Shown piece after piece: positions 10,345 through 19,840 of a stretch of 64,000 nt of DNA. The stretch is taken from contig CAJQNF010000051.1 of the NCBI GenBank assembly GCA_905479625.1, positions 1-64,000 of the forward strand. The letters run 5' to 3'. The notes beneath the pieces are model-generated. The model did not search any database. It had not been told where the DNA came from and saw only the letters and a list, made by a program, of their open reading frames with translations. Made by a program: the position numbers and the translations under genes. This DNA comes from an uncultured Flavobacteriaceae bacterium. Its GTDB lineage: Bacteria; Bacteroidota; Bacteroidia; Flavobacteriales; Flavobacteriaceae. Within the stretch, counting starts at the first letter, position 1; each line of letters opens with the position of its first letter.

Positions 10345-11982
10345 ATGAGAAAGTTGTTGTTGGTTTTTTGTTTAATACATTTTTCATCAAATGTTTTTGC
10401 TCAAGATGTTACTAAGGTTGACCGACCCAAATTAATGGTAGGTATTGTAGTTGATCAGATGCGCTATGATTATCTGACAAGGTTTTACGATAGGTATGGA
10501 GAGGAAGGCTTTAAAAGGATACTGGGTGAAGGATTTAACTATGAGAATGCCCATTATAATTATCTGCCTACTGTAACTGCAGTGGGTCATGCCTCTATAT
10601 ATACAGGAACAACTGGTAGTCAACATGGGATTATTGCAAATGACTGGTACGACAAATATGCAAAGAAAATGATCTATTGCGTAGATGATTTTAATTATCA
10701 GGCGGTGGGGACAGAAGAATTGAATGAGCAAAAATCTCCTGTAAATTTATTGGCAACTACGGTAACGGATCAGCTCAGATTGTCTCAAAACATGAATGGG
10801 AAAACAGTAGCCATTGGACTTAAGGATCGTTCGGCTGTGCTTCCGGGAGGCCATACATCTAATGGGTCTTATTGGTTTGTGGGAAAAAATGACGGTAAAT
10901 TTGTTACCTCTTCATTTTATATGGATGCCTTACCAAAATGGGTCAAGGATTTCAATAATAATGGACTTGCAGAAAAATACATGAAAAAGAAATGGGAAAC
11001 CTTGTATCCCATCAAAAGTTATAAGGAAAGTATAGAAGATGACAATCCATATGAAGGCTTGTTTTATGGGGAGGAGAAACCGGTTTTCCCTCATGATCTG
11101 AAAAAATTAAAGGATAAAAATGGCAATTATGATTTGATTAAAGAAAGCCCTTTTGGGAATTCTATATTGGTTGAATTTGCGAAAGCAGCTATAAAAGGTG
11201 AAAAGCTTGGTGAACGAGATTATACTGATTTTTTGGCCATTAGTTTTTCAAGTCCTGACTATATTGGTCATCGCTATGGGTCAGATTCAAAGGAAATTGA
11301 AGACACTTATTTAAGGTTGGATCTTGATATAGCGGAGCTTCTGGATTATTTGGATAATAAGATAGGGGAAGGTAATTATACATTGTTTTTAACCGCTGAC
11401 CATGCCGTTGTGCCTGTTCCTGCCTATTTAAAGTCTTTGAAGATTCCTGCAGGATATTTTGACTATGCAGCATTTAGGATATATTTAAATGAGCTCTGTC
11501 AAAAATATTATGGAGCCTCTGACCTTATTGAAAATTTCTCAAACAATCAGGTTTTTTTGAATCGTGATGCTTTGGATAGATTAGATCTTGTTGCGGCTGA
11601 GGTGTCTCAGCGATTGGCTGATGACATGATTAATTATGAAGGTGTCAACAAAGTGGTGACCGCAAGAACTCTTCAGAACACCAATTTTACATCCGGGATT
11701 ATGACTTATATCCAAAACGGATATAATCAAAAGCTATCAGGTGATATTATGATGATTCCAAATCCTGGTATGATCTATAAAAGGCAAACGGGCACTACCC
11801 ATGGATCCGGTTATAGTTATGACAGGCATGTTCCGATCATGTTTTTTGGAAAAGGGATACAAAAAGGAAGGAGCCGCGGGTATGTGGAGATTATTGATAT
11901 TGCTCCTACGGTATCAAACCTATTGCAAATATCATTTCCTAATAGTCATTCAGGAAAAGTTTTGATAGAAGCACTGAAATAA
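10345..11982 (+). CDS. PafA-like alkaline phosphatase (type I phosphodiesterase superfamily), secreted
   Basis: Signal peptide MRKLLLVFCLIHFSSNVFAQ; VGIVVDQMRYDYL, PTVTAVGHASIYTGTTGSQHGI (nucleophile Thr region), LTADHA. ORF track starts at 10324, internal ATG at 10345 preferred. Confidence 0.88.
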   Translation: MRKLLLVFCLIHFSSNVFAQDVTKVDRPKLMVGIVVDQMRYDYLTRFYDRYGEEGFKRILGEGFNYENAHYNYLPTVTAVGHASIYTGTTGSQHGIIANDWYDKYAKKMIYCVDDFNYQAVGTEELNEQKSPVNLLATTVTDQLRLSQNMNGKTVAIGLKDRSAVLPGGHTSNGSYWFVGKNDGKFVTSSFYMDALPKWVKDFNNNGLAEKYMKKKWETLYPIKSYKESIEDDNPYEGLFYGEEKPVFPHDLKKLKDKNGNYDLIKESPFGNSILVEFAKAAIKGEKLGERDYTDFLAISFSSPDYIGHRYGSDSKEIEDTYLRLDLDIAELLDYLDNKIGEGNYTLFLTADHAVVPVPAYLKSLKIPAGYFDYAAFRIYLNELCQKYYGASDLIENFSNNQVFLNRDALDRLDLVAAEVSQRLADDMINYEGVNKVVTARTLQNTNFTSGIMTYIQNGYNQKLSGDIMMIPNPGMIYKRQTGTTHGSGYSYDRHVPIMFFGKGIQKGRSRGYVEIIDIAPTVSNLLQISFPNSHSGKVLIEALK

Positions 11983-12013
11983 ACTTAGACTATATATTTA
12001 ATTCATTTCACAT

Positions 12014-12720
12014 AAAAAAACTCTCCATTTTCATGGAGAGTTTCCTTCTTTAACAATAACAATTTTCCCTAGTTTTAAAATAAAAAAACTAATGAGACTA
12101 TACAACGCACATTTATTTTTCATATTGTAATATGAGTGAAAAAATAAAAATATCTTATGAAATGTTGGAATAAGAGCCCTGTCAATTAATAGGTTAACTA
12201 AAAAGAAAAAACTCTCCATTTTCATGGAGAGTTTCCTTCTTTAACAATAACAATTTTCCCTAGTTTTAAAATAAAAAAACTAATGAGATTATACAACGTA
12301 CATTCATTTTTTATATTGTAATGTGAGCAGAAAATAAAAATACTTCAAGAAGTGTTGGGCCAGGATGCTTGTCAATTATTGATTTAACTAAAAAGAAAAA
12401 ACTCTCCAAATTAATGGAGAGTTTTCCTTCTTTAACAATAACAATTTTCCCTAGTTTTAAAATAAAAAAAACTAATGAGATACTACAACGCACATTAGTT
12501 TTTTATATTGTTTCAGAAGAAAAATAAATGAATAATTTTTTAAATAATTACTTGAGGTAAATAGACATGGATAGCTCAAAAAAAGATAGGATAGTGTAAA
12601 TAAAAAAACTCTCCATTAATTTGGAGAGTTCTCTTCTTTAACAATAACAATTTTCCCTAGTTTTAAAATAAAAACTAATGAGATACTACAACGTATATTC
12701 ATTTTTTATATTGTAGCGGT
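12014..12720 (-). repeat. Four-copy tandem array of ~190-bp units, each with a terminator-like hairpin and a ~110-bp conserved block; candidate small-RNA or structured 3' UTR array on the minus strand
   Basis: Units start near 12014, 12205, 12395 and 12602. Each has AACTCTCC-loop-GGAGAGTT followed (plus strand) by TTCTTTAACAATAACAATTTTCCCTAGTTTTAAAATAAA(n)CTAATGAGA-N-TACAACG...TATATTGT. Confidence 0.85.
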
Positions 12721-12770
12721 GCAGGAAAAAAACCAAGAATTTTTGAATTATTTATTTAAGGCTTTAGCAG

Positions 12771-14111
12771 CTATTTTTTTCCTTTGGTCTTGGGTGGTCT
12801 TGTTTTAGGCTTTTTATACTTTTTTTTGATCTCTCTTTTGTAAGATCCACCTAAATTTATTTTTTTATTTTTTTCACTTTTTTCGTGAAAGGCCTCTCCT
12901 GATTTTATCTTTGGTTTTTCTCTACCGCCTATCTCTCTTTCGGAAGTGTTGTCTTTTTCTTCAGGCATAAGTTCATTTGAAATCATTACTTCTTTTGGTA
13001 ATGGTTCCAGTGGAATTTCAGTTTGCATGAGGATTTCAATTTCCAGAACCGCTTCATCTTCTCCGGGAACAAATAAAAATATAGCTTCTCCGCTTTTTCT
13101 AGCCCTTCCGGTACGTCCGATTCTATGGATATACTGTTCCGGGTATGAAGGAGCGTCAAAATTGATCACGTGGCTAACACCGAGAATATCCATACCTCTT
13201 GATACAATATCAGTAGCTATGAGTATTCGGATCTTTCCTTCCTGAAATTTATCAATGGCCTGAAATCGGTAATTTTGTGATTTGTTTGAATGGATAAGAT
13301 CTAATTCTTCTCCAAAAAATTCTTTTAATTCTTCATAGAGTCTATCAGCAATTTTCTTATTTTTAGTAAAGATCAATACTTTATCTAACCCCTCTTGTAT
13401 GAGGAGGTAGTGAAGATAGTTTACCTTGGTTTTGTAATTGGGTATCGCAATACCTTTTTGCTCTATTTTCTCTAGCGGGGTTCCGACTGGTACGATCTCT
13501 ATCTTTTTAGGGCTTTTAAAGAAGCTTTGGATCAATGTGTCAACTTCCTCGGTAATAGTCGCAGAAAACATGATGTTCTGCCGCTTTTTTGGCAGTATGT
13601 CAAGAATATTAAGCAATTGAGGTCTGAATCCTATAAAAAGCATTTCATCCACTTCATCCAAAACCAATTTTTGAATAGCAGCGAGTCTCAGTACTCCTGA
13701 AACAGCCAGGTCAAATAGCCTTCCCGGTGTGGCAACCAAAATATCGAGCCCTTCGCTAACCAAATCTTTTTGAGGATTGATATTGACTCCTCCATAAACA
13801 CCTGCAATTCTTACGTTTTGGTAAGTGGTAAGTTGTTTGGCAACAGATACCACCTGAGCTACGAGTTCTCTTGTTGGAACTATGATTAGTACCCTTGGAT
13901 GTACCTGTTCTGAAAAACTAAGTGATTTTAAAACTGGCAGGAGGTAGGCAAGGGTTTTCCCCGTGCCGGTTTGAGCGAGCCCAACCATATCATTTCCTGA
14001 GTTCACTGCTGGAATCGATTTTTCCTGTATTGGAGTTGGGTTTATAATGCCCATGTCGTTTAAGGCTTTTAATTGTGGCTTGTTAATTTTTAAGTCCTCA
14101 AATGATTTCAT
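12771..14111 (-). CDS. DEAD-box ATP-dependent RNA helicase
   Basis: AQTGTGKT, DEVDEMLFIGF, SAT, IHRIGRTGR; basic C-terminal tail. Confidence 0.94.
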   Translation of the reverse strand: MKSFEDLKINKPQLKALNDMGIINPTPIQEKSIPAVNSGNDMVGLAQTGTGKTLAYLLPVLKSLSFSEQVHPRVLIIVPTRELVAQVVSVAKQLTTYQNVRIAGVYGGVNINPQKDLVSEGLDILVATPGRLFDLAVSGVLRLAAIQKLVLDEVDEMLFIGFRPQLLNILDILPKKRQNIMFSATITEEVDTLIQSFFKSPKKIEIVPVGTPLEKIEQKGIAIPNYKTKVNYLHYLLIQEGLDKVLIFTKNKKIADRLYEELKEFFGEELDLIHSNKSQNYRFQAIDKFQEGKIRILIATDIVSRGMDILGVSHVINFDAPSYPEQYIHRIGRTGRARKSGEAIFLFVPGEDEAVLEIEILMQTEIPLEPLPKEVMISNELMPEEKDNTSEREIGGREKPKIKSGEAFHEKSEKNKKINLGGSYKREIKKKYKKPKTRPPKTKGKK

Positions 14112-14191
14112 CGGTGGTTGTTTTATTTTGCAAAATTAATTATACATTCGGGAATTCTATCATAAGTTGGATAAATATTAGTTTTAGTTGT

Positions 14192-14740
14192 ATGATGAAG
14201 TTTTTAATGCACAGGCTGGTTGCACTTGTTTTTAGTTTATTTCTCGTGTTTTCTTGTTCAGGTGATGACTCACCACCAGAGCCAATTAACAACGAGTATG
14301 AGCTCGATGGTTCGTTGTTTGAAATTCGTACAAATATGTATTGGGAATCTGAAGCGAATACGGGTGTTGTTGATCAGATCAGATTGCTGGAGCCTTTACC
14401 CGATAGTGCTTTGTATGATTTGATCATGATCAGTCCTGTTCCAGGACCTTCTTCTCTGGCAGGAAATTATGTGTATAGTAAAACTGGCGATATTGGTACT
14501 TATGATTTGAAATTCGCACATGCAACGGACGGAGTGGATGAGCTGCTATGGTTTACGAATGGTGATCAAGGAGAGAAGCTTCAGATTGAAGTAATGGGTG
14601 AGGAAAATGGGGAAGATATTTATCGTATACTGGTTTCAGATTTTGTTTTAAATTATGGATATTGGGATTATTTGGCAGGAAAATGGGTTTCTTTGGGTCA
14701 AAAGAGTTTTAGATTAAGCTATGAAGGCCCCATAGAATGA
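14192..14740 (+). CDS. Hypothetical lipoprotein
   Basis: Signal peptide with lipobox (LVFSCSGDD); internal ATG at 14192 preferred over the track start at 14102. Confidence 0.65.
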   Translation: MMKFLMHRLVALVFSLFLVFSCSGDDSPPEPINNEYELDGSLFEIRTNMYWESEANTGVVDQIRLLEPLPDSALYDLIMISPVPGPSSLAGNYVYSKTGDIGTYDLKFAHATDGVDELLWFTNGDQGEKLQIEVMGEENGEDIYRILVSDFVLNYGYWDYLAGKWVSLGQKSFRLSYEGPIE

Positions 14741-14796
14741 TGAAGAGTATTCATGAGGATTGTTGAGAATATAATTTAGCGTCATTAAAAAAGGTA

Positions 14797-15186
14797 TTAC
14801 AACGCATTTATGCAATTCTCTAACTTTTTCTTCACTTCTTTAGCCAGATCACCTAAATTTTCGCTTTCTACTGCTTGCATTGAAGCCATAGGGTCAACAG
14901 CAGAAATTTCAATTTCACCGGGTTTCTTCTCTTGAACAATTACATTACAAGGTAGCATGGTCCCGATTTTGTTTTCTGCCAGCAATGCCTTATAAGCGAA
15001 TCCCGGGTTGCAGGCCCCAAGTATTTTGTAATTATAAAAATCAACATCAAGCTTCTTTTTTAAGGTTGCCTTTAGGTCGATTTCGGTTAAAATCCCAAAA
15101 CCTTCATTTTTTAAGGATTCCGTAATTCTAGCGATACCATCTTCAAAAGATATGTTTTTTAAGGTTTTGTTTATGTAGTAACTCAT
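14797..15186 (-). CDS. DUF302-domain protein
   Basis: GFGILTEIDLKATLKKKLDVDFYNYKILGACNPGFAYKALLAENKIGTMLPCNVIVQE. Confidence 0.88.
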   Translation of the reverse strand: MSYYINKTLKNISFEDGIARITESLKNEGFGILTEIDLKATLKKKLDVDFYNYKILGACNPGFAYKALLAENKIGTMLPCNVIVQEKKPGEIEISAVDPMASMQAVESENLGDLAKEVKKKLENCINAL

Positions 15187-15537
15187 AACTTAATATTTTA
15201 ATTTAGTTTCTTCAGCATCCTATAAAGTTACTGATTTTAGTTTTTTTTAGCGCCTTATTTTTTTATTATTTAAGGTGCTGATTCATATTTTTTTTGAGGT
15301 CAAATCGGCTTCATTTTTTTAAATCTACCGGAAGTTTCCCTATGCTATATTGGTAGAAATTGAGTGACTGTCAAATAAGGTTTATGGCCTTCAAAAGGGT
15401 GGTGGGAGTGGTGTTTTGCAATAGCAGATAATGTATGTAAAAGTTAAAAAACGAAAGTCGTTTTAAAAAAAAGGCCAAGCAGTTATTTTTCGAATTAAAG
15501 TATTGACTTATAGATAGTTAAATTATAAATCATAGAT

Positions 15538-15558
15538 ACTATAGAATTTATCTATAGT
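15538..15558. promoter_or_regulatory. Inverted repeat ACTATAGA-ATTTA-TCTATAGT in the long intergenic region before the glucan PUL
   Basis: Perfect 8-bp arms with a 5-nt spacer, read directly. Confidence 0.35.
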
Positions 15559-16017
15559 TGTAAAATAAAATAAAACCGTATTTTAATTTTAAATGTAAAA
15601 ATTTATAAATCAGGATTTTAATAATTGTTAATTAATGTTGAGATTAAAATTTTGTAAAATTAAGTGTATTCTGAAAAAATGAAGCTAACGAAGTCAAATA
15701 TAGTGATAATTATGTTGAAATTAAATGAGTATATATGACCTGTTAAAAGGGCTAATTTTCTTCGGTAAATAGATAATTGGTCTAAAAATAAATTTAGAAA
15801 ATTTCAATTCAACAAAAGAAGTTTTTAAGTCGAATTGTTTCTTGAATATTCAAACCTGCATTGTTAAAATATTCAGCAGAACTATTTAATGACAACATCA
15901 TTTTCTGAGAATAATTGGCTATAAATATTAAGATTGAAAAAAGAATTTAATCTTAAAGCTACTTTTCTTATTTTTGCTTTTTCTATGAAACTAATAAAAT
16001 TTGATATGTTGAAATTT

Positions 16018-16875
16018 ATGAATAGTGCTAAATTAAAAAGTTATGTTTTAAGTGTTAGTGTAATGCTGCTGGTGCTGTCTTGCGGAGGTGATAGTGATGA
16101 TTCGAATCCAGGACCAATAGATCCGGGAGGAAATACACCTGTTGTTCCTGATGAAAATTTTGACGAGCTAGTTTGGTCAGATGAGTTTGAGGTAAATGGG
16201 AGTCCTGATTCAGAAAAATGGACCTATGATTTAGGTGATGGTTGTCCGGATTTATGTGGATGGGGTAATCAAGAAAAACAATATTATACAGACAGGGTAG
16301 AAAATGTTAAGGTAGAAGACGGGTTGTTGAAAATAACAGCATTAAAGGAATCATTTGAGGGTTCAAATTATACTTCAACACGATTGTTGACTCAGGGTAA
16401 ATATGAATTTACTTATGGTCGACTTGAAGTGAAAGCTAAACTTCCTGGCAGTGGAGGAACATGGCCTGCAATCTGGATGCTGGGTTCTAATATTTCAAGC
16501 AGAGGCTGGCCTGCATGCGGGGAAATTGATATTATGGAGCAAACAGGAGATGACAAAAGAGATATTTCAAGTGCATTACACACACCCTCTAGCTCCGGGA
16601 ATACAATGAATAAAGGAAATCAAACGATTAATGATGCAACTGATGAGTTTCATGTGTATACTGTTGAGTGGAAACGCAAATCAATTGTTTTCTCTGTAGA
16701 TGGAATTGTACATTATAGTTACGGGCCTTCCAACCAAACCGACAGTAACTGGCCTTTTTACGCTGATCAGTTTATAATTCTCAATGTAGCTATGGGTGGT
16801 ACACTTGGTGGAAACATTCCAAATGATTTCGATCAGTCCTCCATGGAAATTGATTATGTAAGGGTGTATCAATAG
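16018..16875 (+). CDS. GH16 family beta-glucanase (laminarinase-like), lipoprotein
   Basis: Lipobox VLSCGG; LVWSDEF; catalytic EIDIME; WPAIWMLG. Track start 15934; ATG at 16018 fits the signal peptide better. Confidence 0.92.
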   Translation: MNSAKLKSYVLSVSVMLLVLSCGGDSDDSNPGPIDPGGNTPVVPDENFDELVWSDEFEVNGSPDSEKWTYDLGDGCPDLCGWGNQEKQYYTDRVENVKVEDGLLKITALKESFEGSNYTSTRLLTQGKYEFTYGRLEVKAKLPGSGGTWPAIWMLGSNISSRGWPACGEIDIMEQTGDDKRDISSALHTPSSSGNTMNKGNQTINDATDEFHVYTVEWKRKSIVFSVDGIVHYSYGPSNQTDSNWPFYADQFIILNVAMGGTLGGNIPNDFDQSSMEIDYVRVYQ

Positions 16876-17006
16876 ATTTTGGAGTTGAATTAAATAATTT
16901 AGCTGAATAGTATTTTGATTCTTTACCTCGTGTGAATCGCAGGCGCATGATGTGACCATTGTGATTACTAGAATTTATGCCTGTCAAGCAGACCTGAATA
17001 ACTATT

Positions 17007-19811
17007 ATGAGGCGACTTTTATTTTTTGTAATTTATGCATTACAGTTCCAGGGTTTATCTGCTCAAGAAATACCTCCTGTGCAGAATTATGGCATTGCTG
17101 ATTTTGCTGCGGGCAGTCAAAACTGGTCTATAGCCCAGTCAAAAGATAAACACCTTTTTTTTGGTAATAATATTGGTTTATTAGAGTTTGACGGGTCTCA
17201 CTGGACACTGCATCCTTCTCCTAACGGAACCATTATTAGAGCGGTTCATACCTTTAATGACCTTGTTTATACTGGGGGTTATATGGATTTTGGATATTGG
17301 AAAAAAAATGATCTTGGACTTCTGGATTATTTTTCCTTGACAAATGAATTGTCGATAGAACTCATAGAAGATGAACACTTTTGGAATATAACCTCAAGAA
17401 ATGAGTGGATTTTGTTTCAGTCTTTAGATCGAATATATCTTTATAATTCAAAGAGTCAAAAGGTTGAAGTAATTGAGCTGGTGATGTCTCGAGCAAAAAT
17501 ATTCAATCTGTCGGATAATATTTATGTACAGAAAGGTGATGGAGGGCTTTACAGCATTCAAAACGGTAAAGCCGTTCTAGAATCTGATGACCCATTATTT
17601 CAAGATAATTTTGTTGTCGGATTATTTGAACATGAGGATGGTCTACTAATTTTTTTGGAGAAAGGATCTTTTTACCTTTTAAAGAATGGAATTATTGAAG
17701 AATGGAGAATTGATAACCTGGAACTGAGTCCTGATTCGATCATTTATTGCAGTATCAAACTACATGACGGCAGTTTTATTCTTGGAACTGTGTCTAAAGG
17801 TTATATCCGTTTGGATAGCCAGGGTCATATTTTGGAAAGAATTGATCAGGAAAAAGGTTTAGGGAATAATACCATTCTGTCCGCATATGAAGATTTCGAT
17901 AAAAACCTTTGGCTGGGTCTCGACAATGGAATTAGTGTCGTTAATTTAAACTCAGCATTTAAATTTTATACTGATAATAAGGGAAAGTTGGGGTCAGTCT
18001 ATTCATCCCTTGAGGATGAAGACAATTTTTATCTGGGGACAAATCAGGGGCTTTACACGAAAAGAAAATCGGTGACTGAGGATTTTCAATTAATAAAAGG
18101 CACTGCCGGGCAAGTTTGGGATTTAAAAAAAATATACGGTACAATTTTTTGTGGGCACACGAAGGGTACTTTTTTGATAAAGGGCAATGTGGCCAATCTT
18201 ATTTATACACAATCAGGTACCTGGGAAGTTAAAAAGGTTCCTGGAAGAAAGGATATATTACTTCAGGGAAATTACAATGGTTTAAGCACCTTGGTCAACA
18301 TCAATGGGCGGTGGGTTACTGGTGGAAAAGTAGAAGGATTTGATATTTCATCTAAATCATTTGATTTTGTAGAAATGAACAAGTTGGTTGTAAACCATGA
18401 GTTTAAAGGACTGCATGTACTCGATATGGATGATGAATTGAATTTAGTAAAAAAAATATCCGTAATTCAGCCAATAGGTTTTGATTCAAATGTATTTACA
18501 TATCAGAATGCGGTCAGATATGCCTCGAATGAAGGTATATATACATTAGATCTTTTTACAACTCAGTTAAAAAAAGATACTTTGTTAACCTCTCTTTTAT
18601 ACGAGAGGAATGATGCAATCTTTGGAAGATTGATTTCAGAAAAGACGCAAGGAAGGCTATGGGGTTTTTCTCCGGATAATATTATTTACCTCACTCAAGA
18701 TAGGTTTGACGGTATTCCTGAAAGAAAAGAGATTGCTATACCACGGTTTTTTAGGCAGAATCAGGGGCTTACTGGTTATGAGAATATTTCTTTAACTACT
18801 CAAGGAAATTACATTATCGGTTCTTCAAATGGCTTTGTTGTGATGGACCTTCGTAAATTTCAGGAACGCGATTACACTATTCAGATCAATACTATTCAGA
18901 AAAAGTTTCAAAATTCGGAAAATGAGTATGTCATTATTGATGAGGCTGGTAAATTTAGTTTTGAAGAGAATAGTTTTATAGTATCGTTTAGTGTTCCTAC
19001 TTATGATAAATATAGTGCGATTTCCTACCAATACCAATTAGTGGGTTTATATGATGGCTGGAGTAAATGGATGAATGAATCCAATATCTCTTTAGAAAAT
19101 TTACCTTTTGGTGATTACGTGCTGAATATCAGGGGCAGGGTAGGTAATACATTGACCAGCAATGTCGCTTCCTATAATTTTAGCGTTCAAAAGCCTTGGT
19201 ACTTGTCAAATATGGCCATCATCGTTTATATATTGATTTTCGCAGTTATTATGTTTGTGATCAACAGACTTTTTTCCAGATATTACAAAAATCAAAGAAA
19301 TAGATTGATTGAAGATAATAAGAAAAAGATAGAGCTGACTCAAATGGAGAGTAAGCAAGAGATCATGAAATTAAGAAATGATAGACTCAGAAACGAATTA
19401 GAAAGTAAGAATAGAGAATTGGCAACAACAGCGATGAGTTTGATCAATAAGAATGAGTTGTTACTCGGAATTAAACATGATTTGTTGCAAATGGGAGATA
19501 AGGCTTCTCGTGATGAGGTCATCAAAGTGGTCAATAAGAATCTTAATAATAATAGTGACTGGGAGTTTTTCAAAGAAGCATTTAATAATGCGGATAAAGA
19601 TTTTTTAAATAAAATGAAAAACAAACATCCGGAACTAACAGCAAACGATTTGAAATTTTGTGCCTTCTTAAGGCTTAATCTCAGTTCTAAGGAAATTGCT
19701 CCATTGTTGAATATCTCTGTAAGAAGTGTCGAAATTAAGAGATATCGATTAAGAAAAAAAATGAACCTGGATCATTCGATTAACCTAATTGATTACATCT
19801 TGGAAATTTGA
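17007..19811 (+). CDS. Transmembrane one-component regulator: sensor beta-propeller, triple-tyrosine (Y_Y_Y) domain, TM helix, coiled coil, LuxR-type HTH
   Basis: Signal peptide; repeated WLGLDNGISVVNL-type propeller units; ISYQYQLVGLYDGWSKW...FGDYVLNIRGR (Y_Y_Y); TM MAIIVYILIFAVIMFVI; C-terminal LTANDLKFCAFLRLNLSSKEIAPLLNISVRSVEIKRYRLRKKM. Confidence 0.85.
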   Translation: MRRLLFFVIYALQFQGLSAQEIPPVQNYGIADFAAGSQNWSIAQSKDKHLFFGNNIGLLEFDGSHWTLHPSPNGTIIRAVHTFNDLVYTGGYMDFGYWKKNDLGLLDYFSLTNELSIELIEDEHFWNITSRNEWILFQSLDRIYLYNSKSQKVEVIELVMSRAKIFNLSDNIYVQKGDGGLYSIQNGKAVLESDDPLFQDNFVVGLFEHEDGLLIFLEKGSFYLLKNGIIEEWRIDNLELSPDSIIYCSIKLHDGSFILGTVSKGYIRLDSQGHILERIDQEKGLGNNTILSAYEDFDKNLWLGLDNGISVVNLNSAFKFYTDNKGKLGSVYSSLEDEDNFYLGTNQGLYTKRKSVTEDFQLIKGTAGQVWDLKKIYGTIFCGHTKGTFLIKGNVANLIYTQSGTWEVKKVPGRKDILLQGNYNGLSTLVNINGRWVTGGKVEGFDISSKSFDFVEMNKLVVNHEFKGLHVLDMDDELNLVKKISVIQPIGFDSNVFTYQNAVRYASNEGIYTLDLFTTQLKKDTLLTSLLYERNDAIFGRLISEKTQGRLWGFSPDNIIYLTQDRFDGIPERKEIAIPRFFRQNQGLTGYENISLTTQGNYIIGSSNGFVVMDLRKFQERDYTIQINTIQKKFQNSENEYVIIDEAGKFSFEENSFIVSFSVPTYDKYSAISYQYQLVGLYDGWSKWMNESNISLENLPFGDYVLNIRGRVGNTLTSNVASYNFSVQKPWYLSNMAIIVYILIFAVIMFVINRLFSRYYKNQRNRLIEDNKKKIELTQMESKQEIMKLRNDRLRNELESKNRELATTAMSLINKNELLLGIKHDLLQMGDKASRDEVIKVVNKNLNNNSDWEFFKEAFNNADKDFLNKMKNKHPELTANDLKFCAFLRLNLSSKEIAPLLNISVRSVEIKRYRLRKKMNLDHSINLIDYILEI

Positions 19812-19840
19812 CACGCTACAAGTGTTAATAAATAGTCAAT

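Noticed and set aside
12031-12493. Minus-strand ORFs of 64 and 60 aa as repeated small proteins
   Set aside because: Frame is not preserved between units because the internal homopolymer varies (7, 7, 8, 5 nt); the ORFs run through hairpins and spacers.
12014-12720. CRISPR array
   Set aside because: Units are ~190 bp with a conserved block of ~110 bp, only four copies, and a terminator hairpin in each; no cas genes nearby. Not CRISPR geometry.
15187-15930. Degraded coding sequence (pseudogene) in the long intergenic region
   Set aside because: No recognisable remnant protein motif in any frame; very AT-rich with frequent stops.
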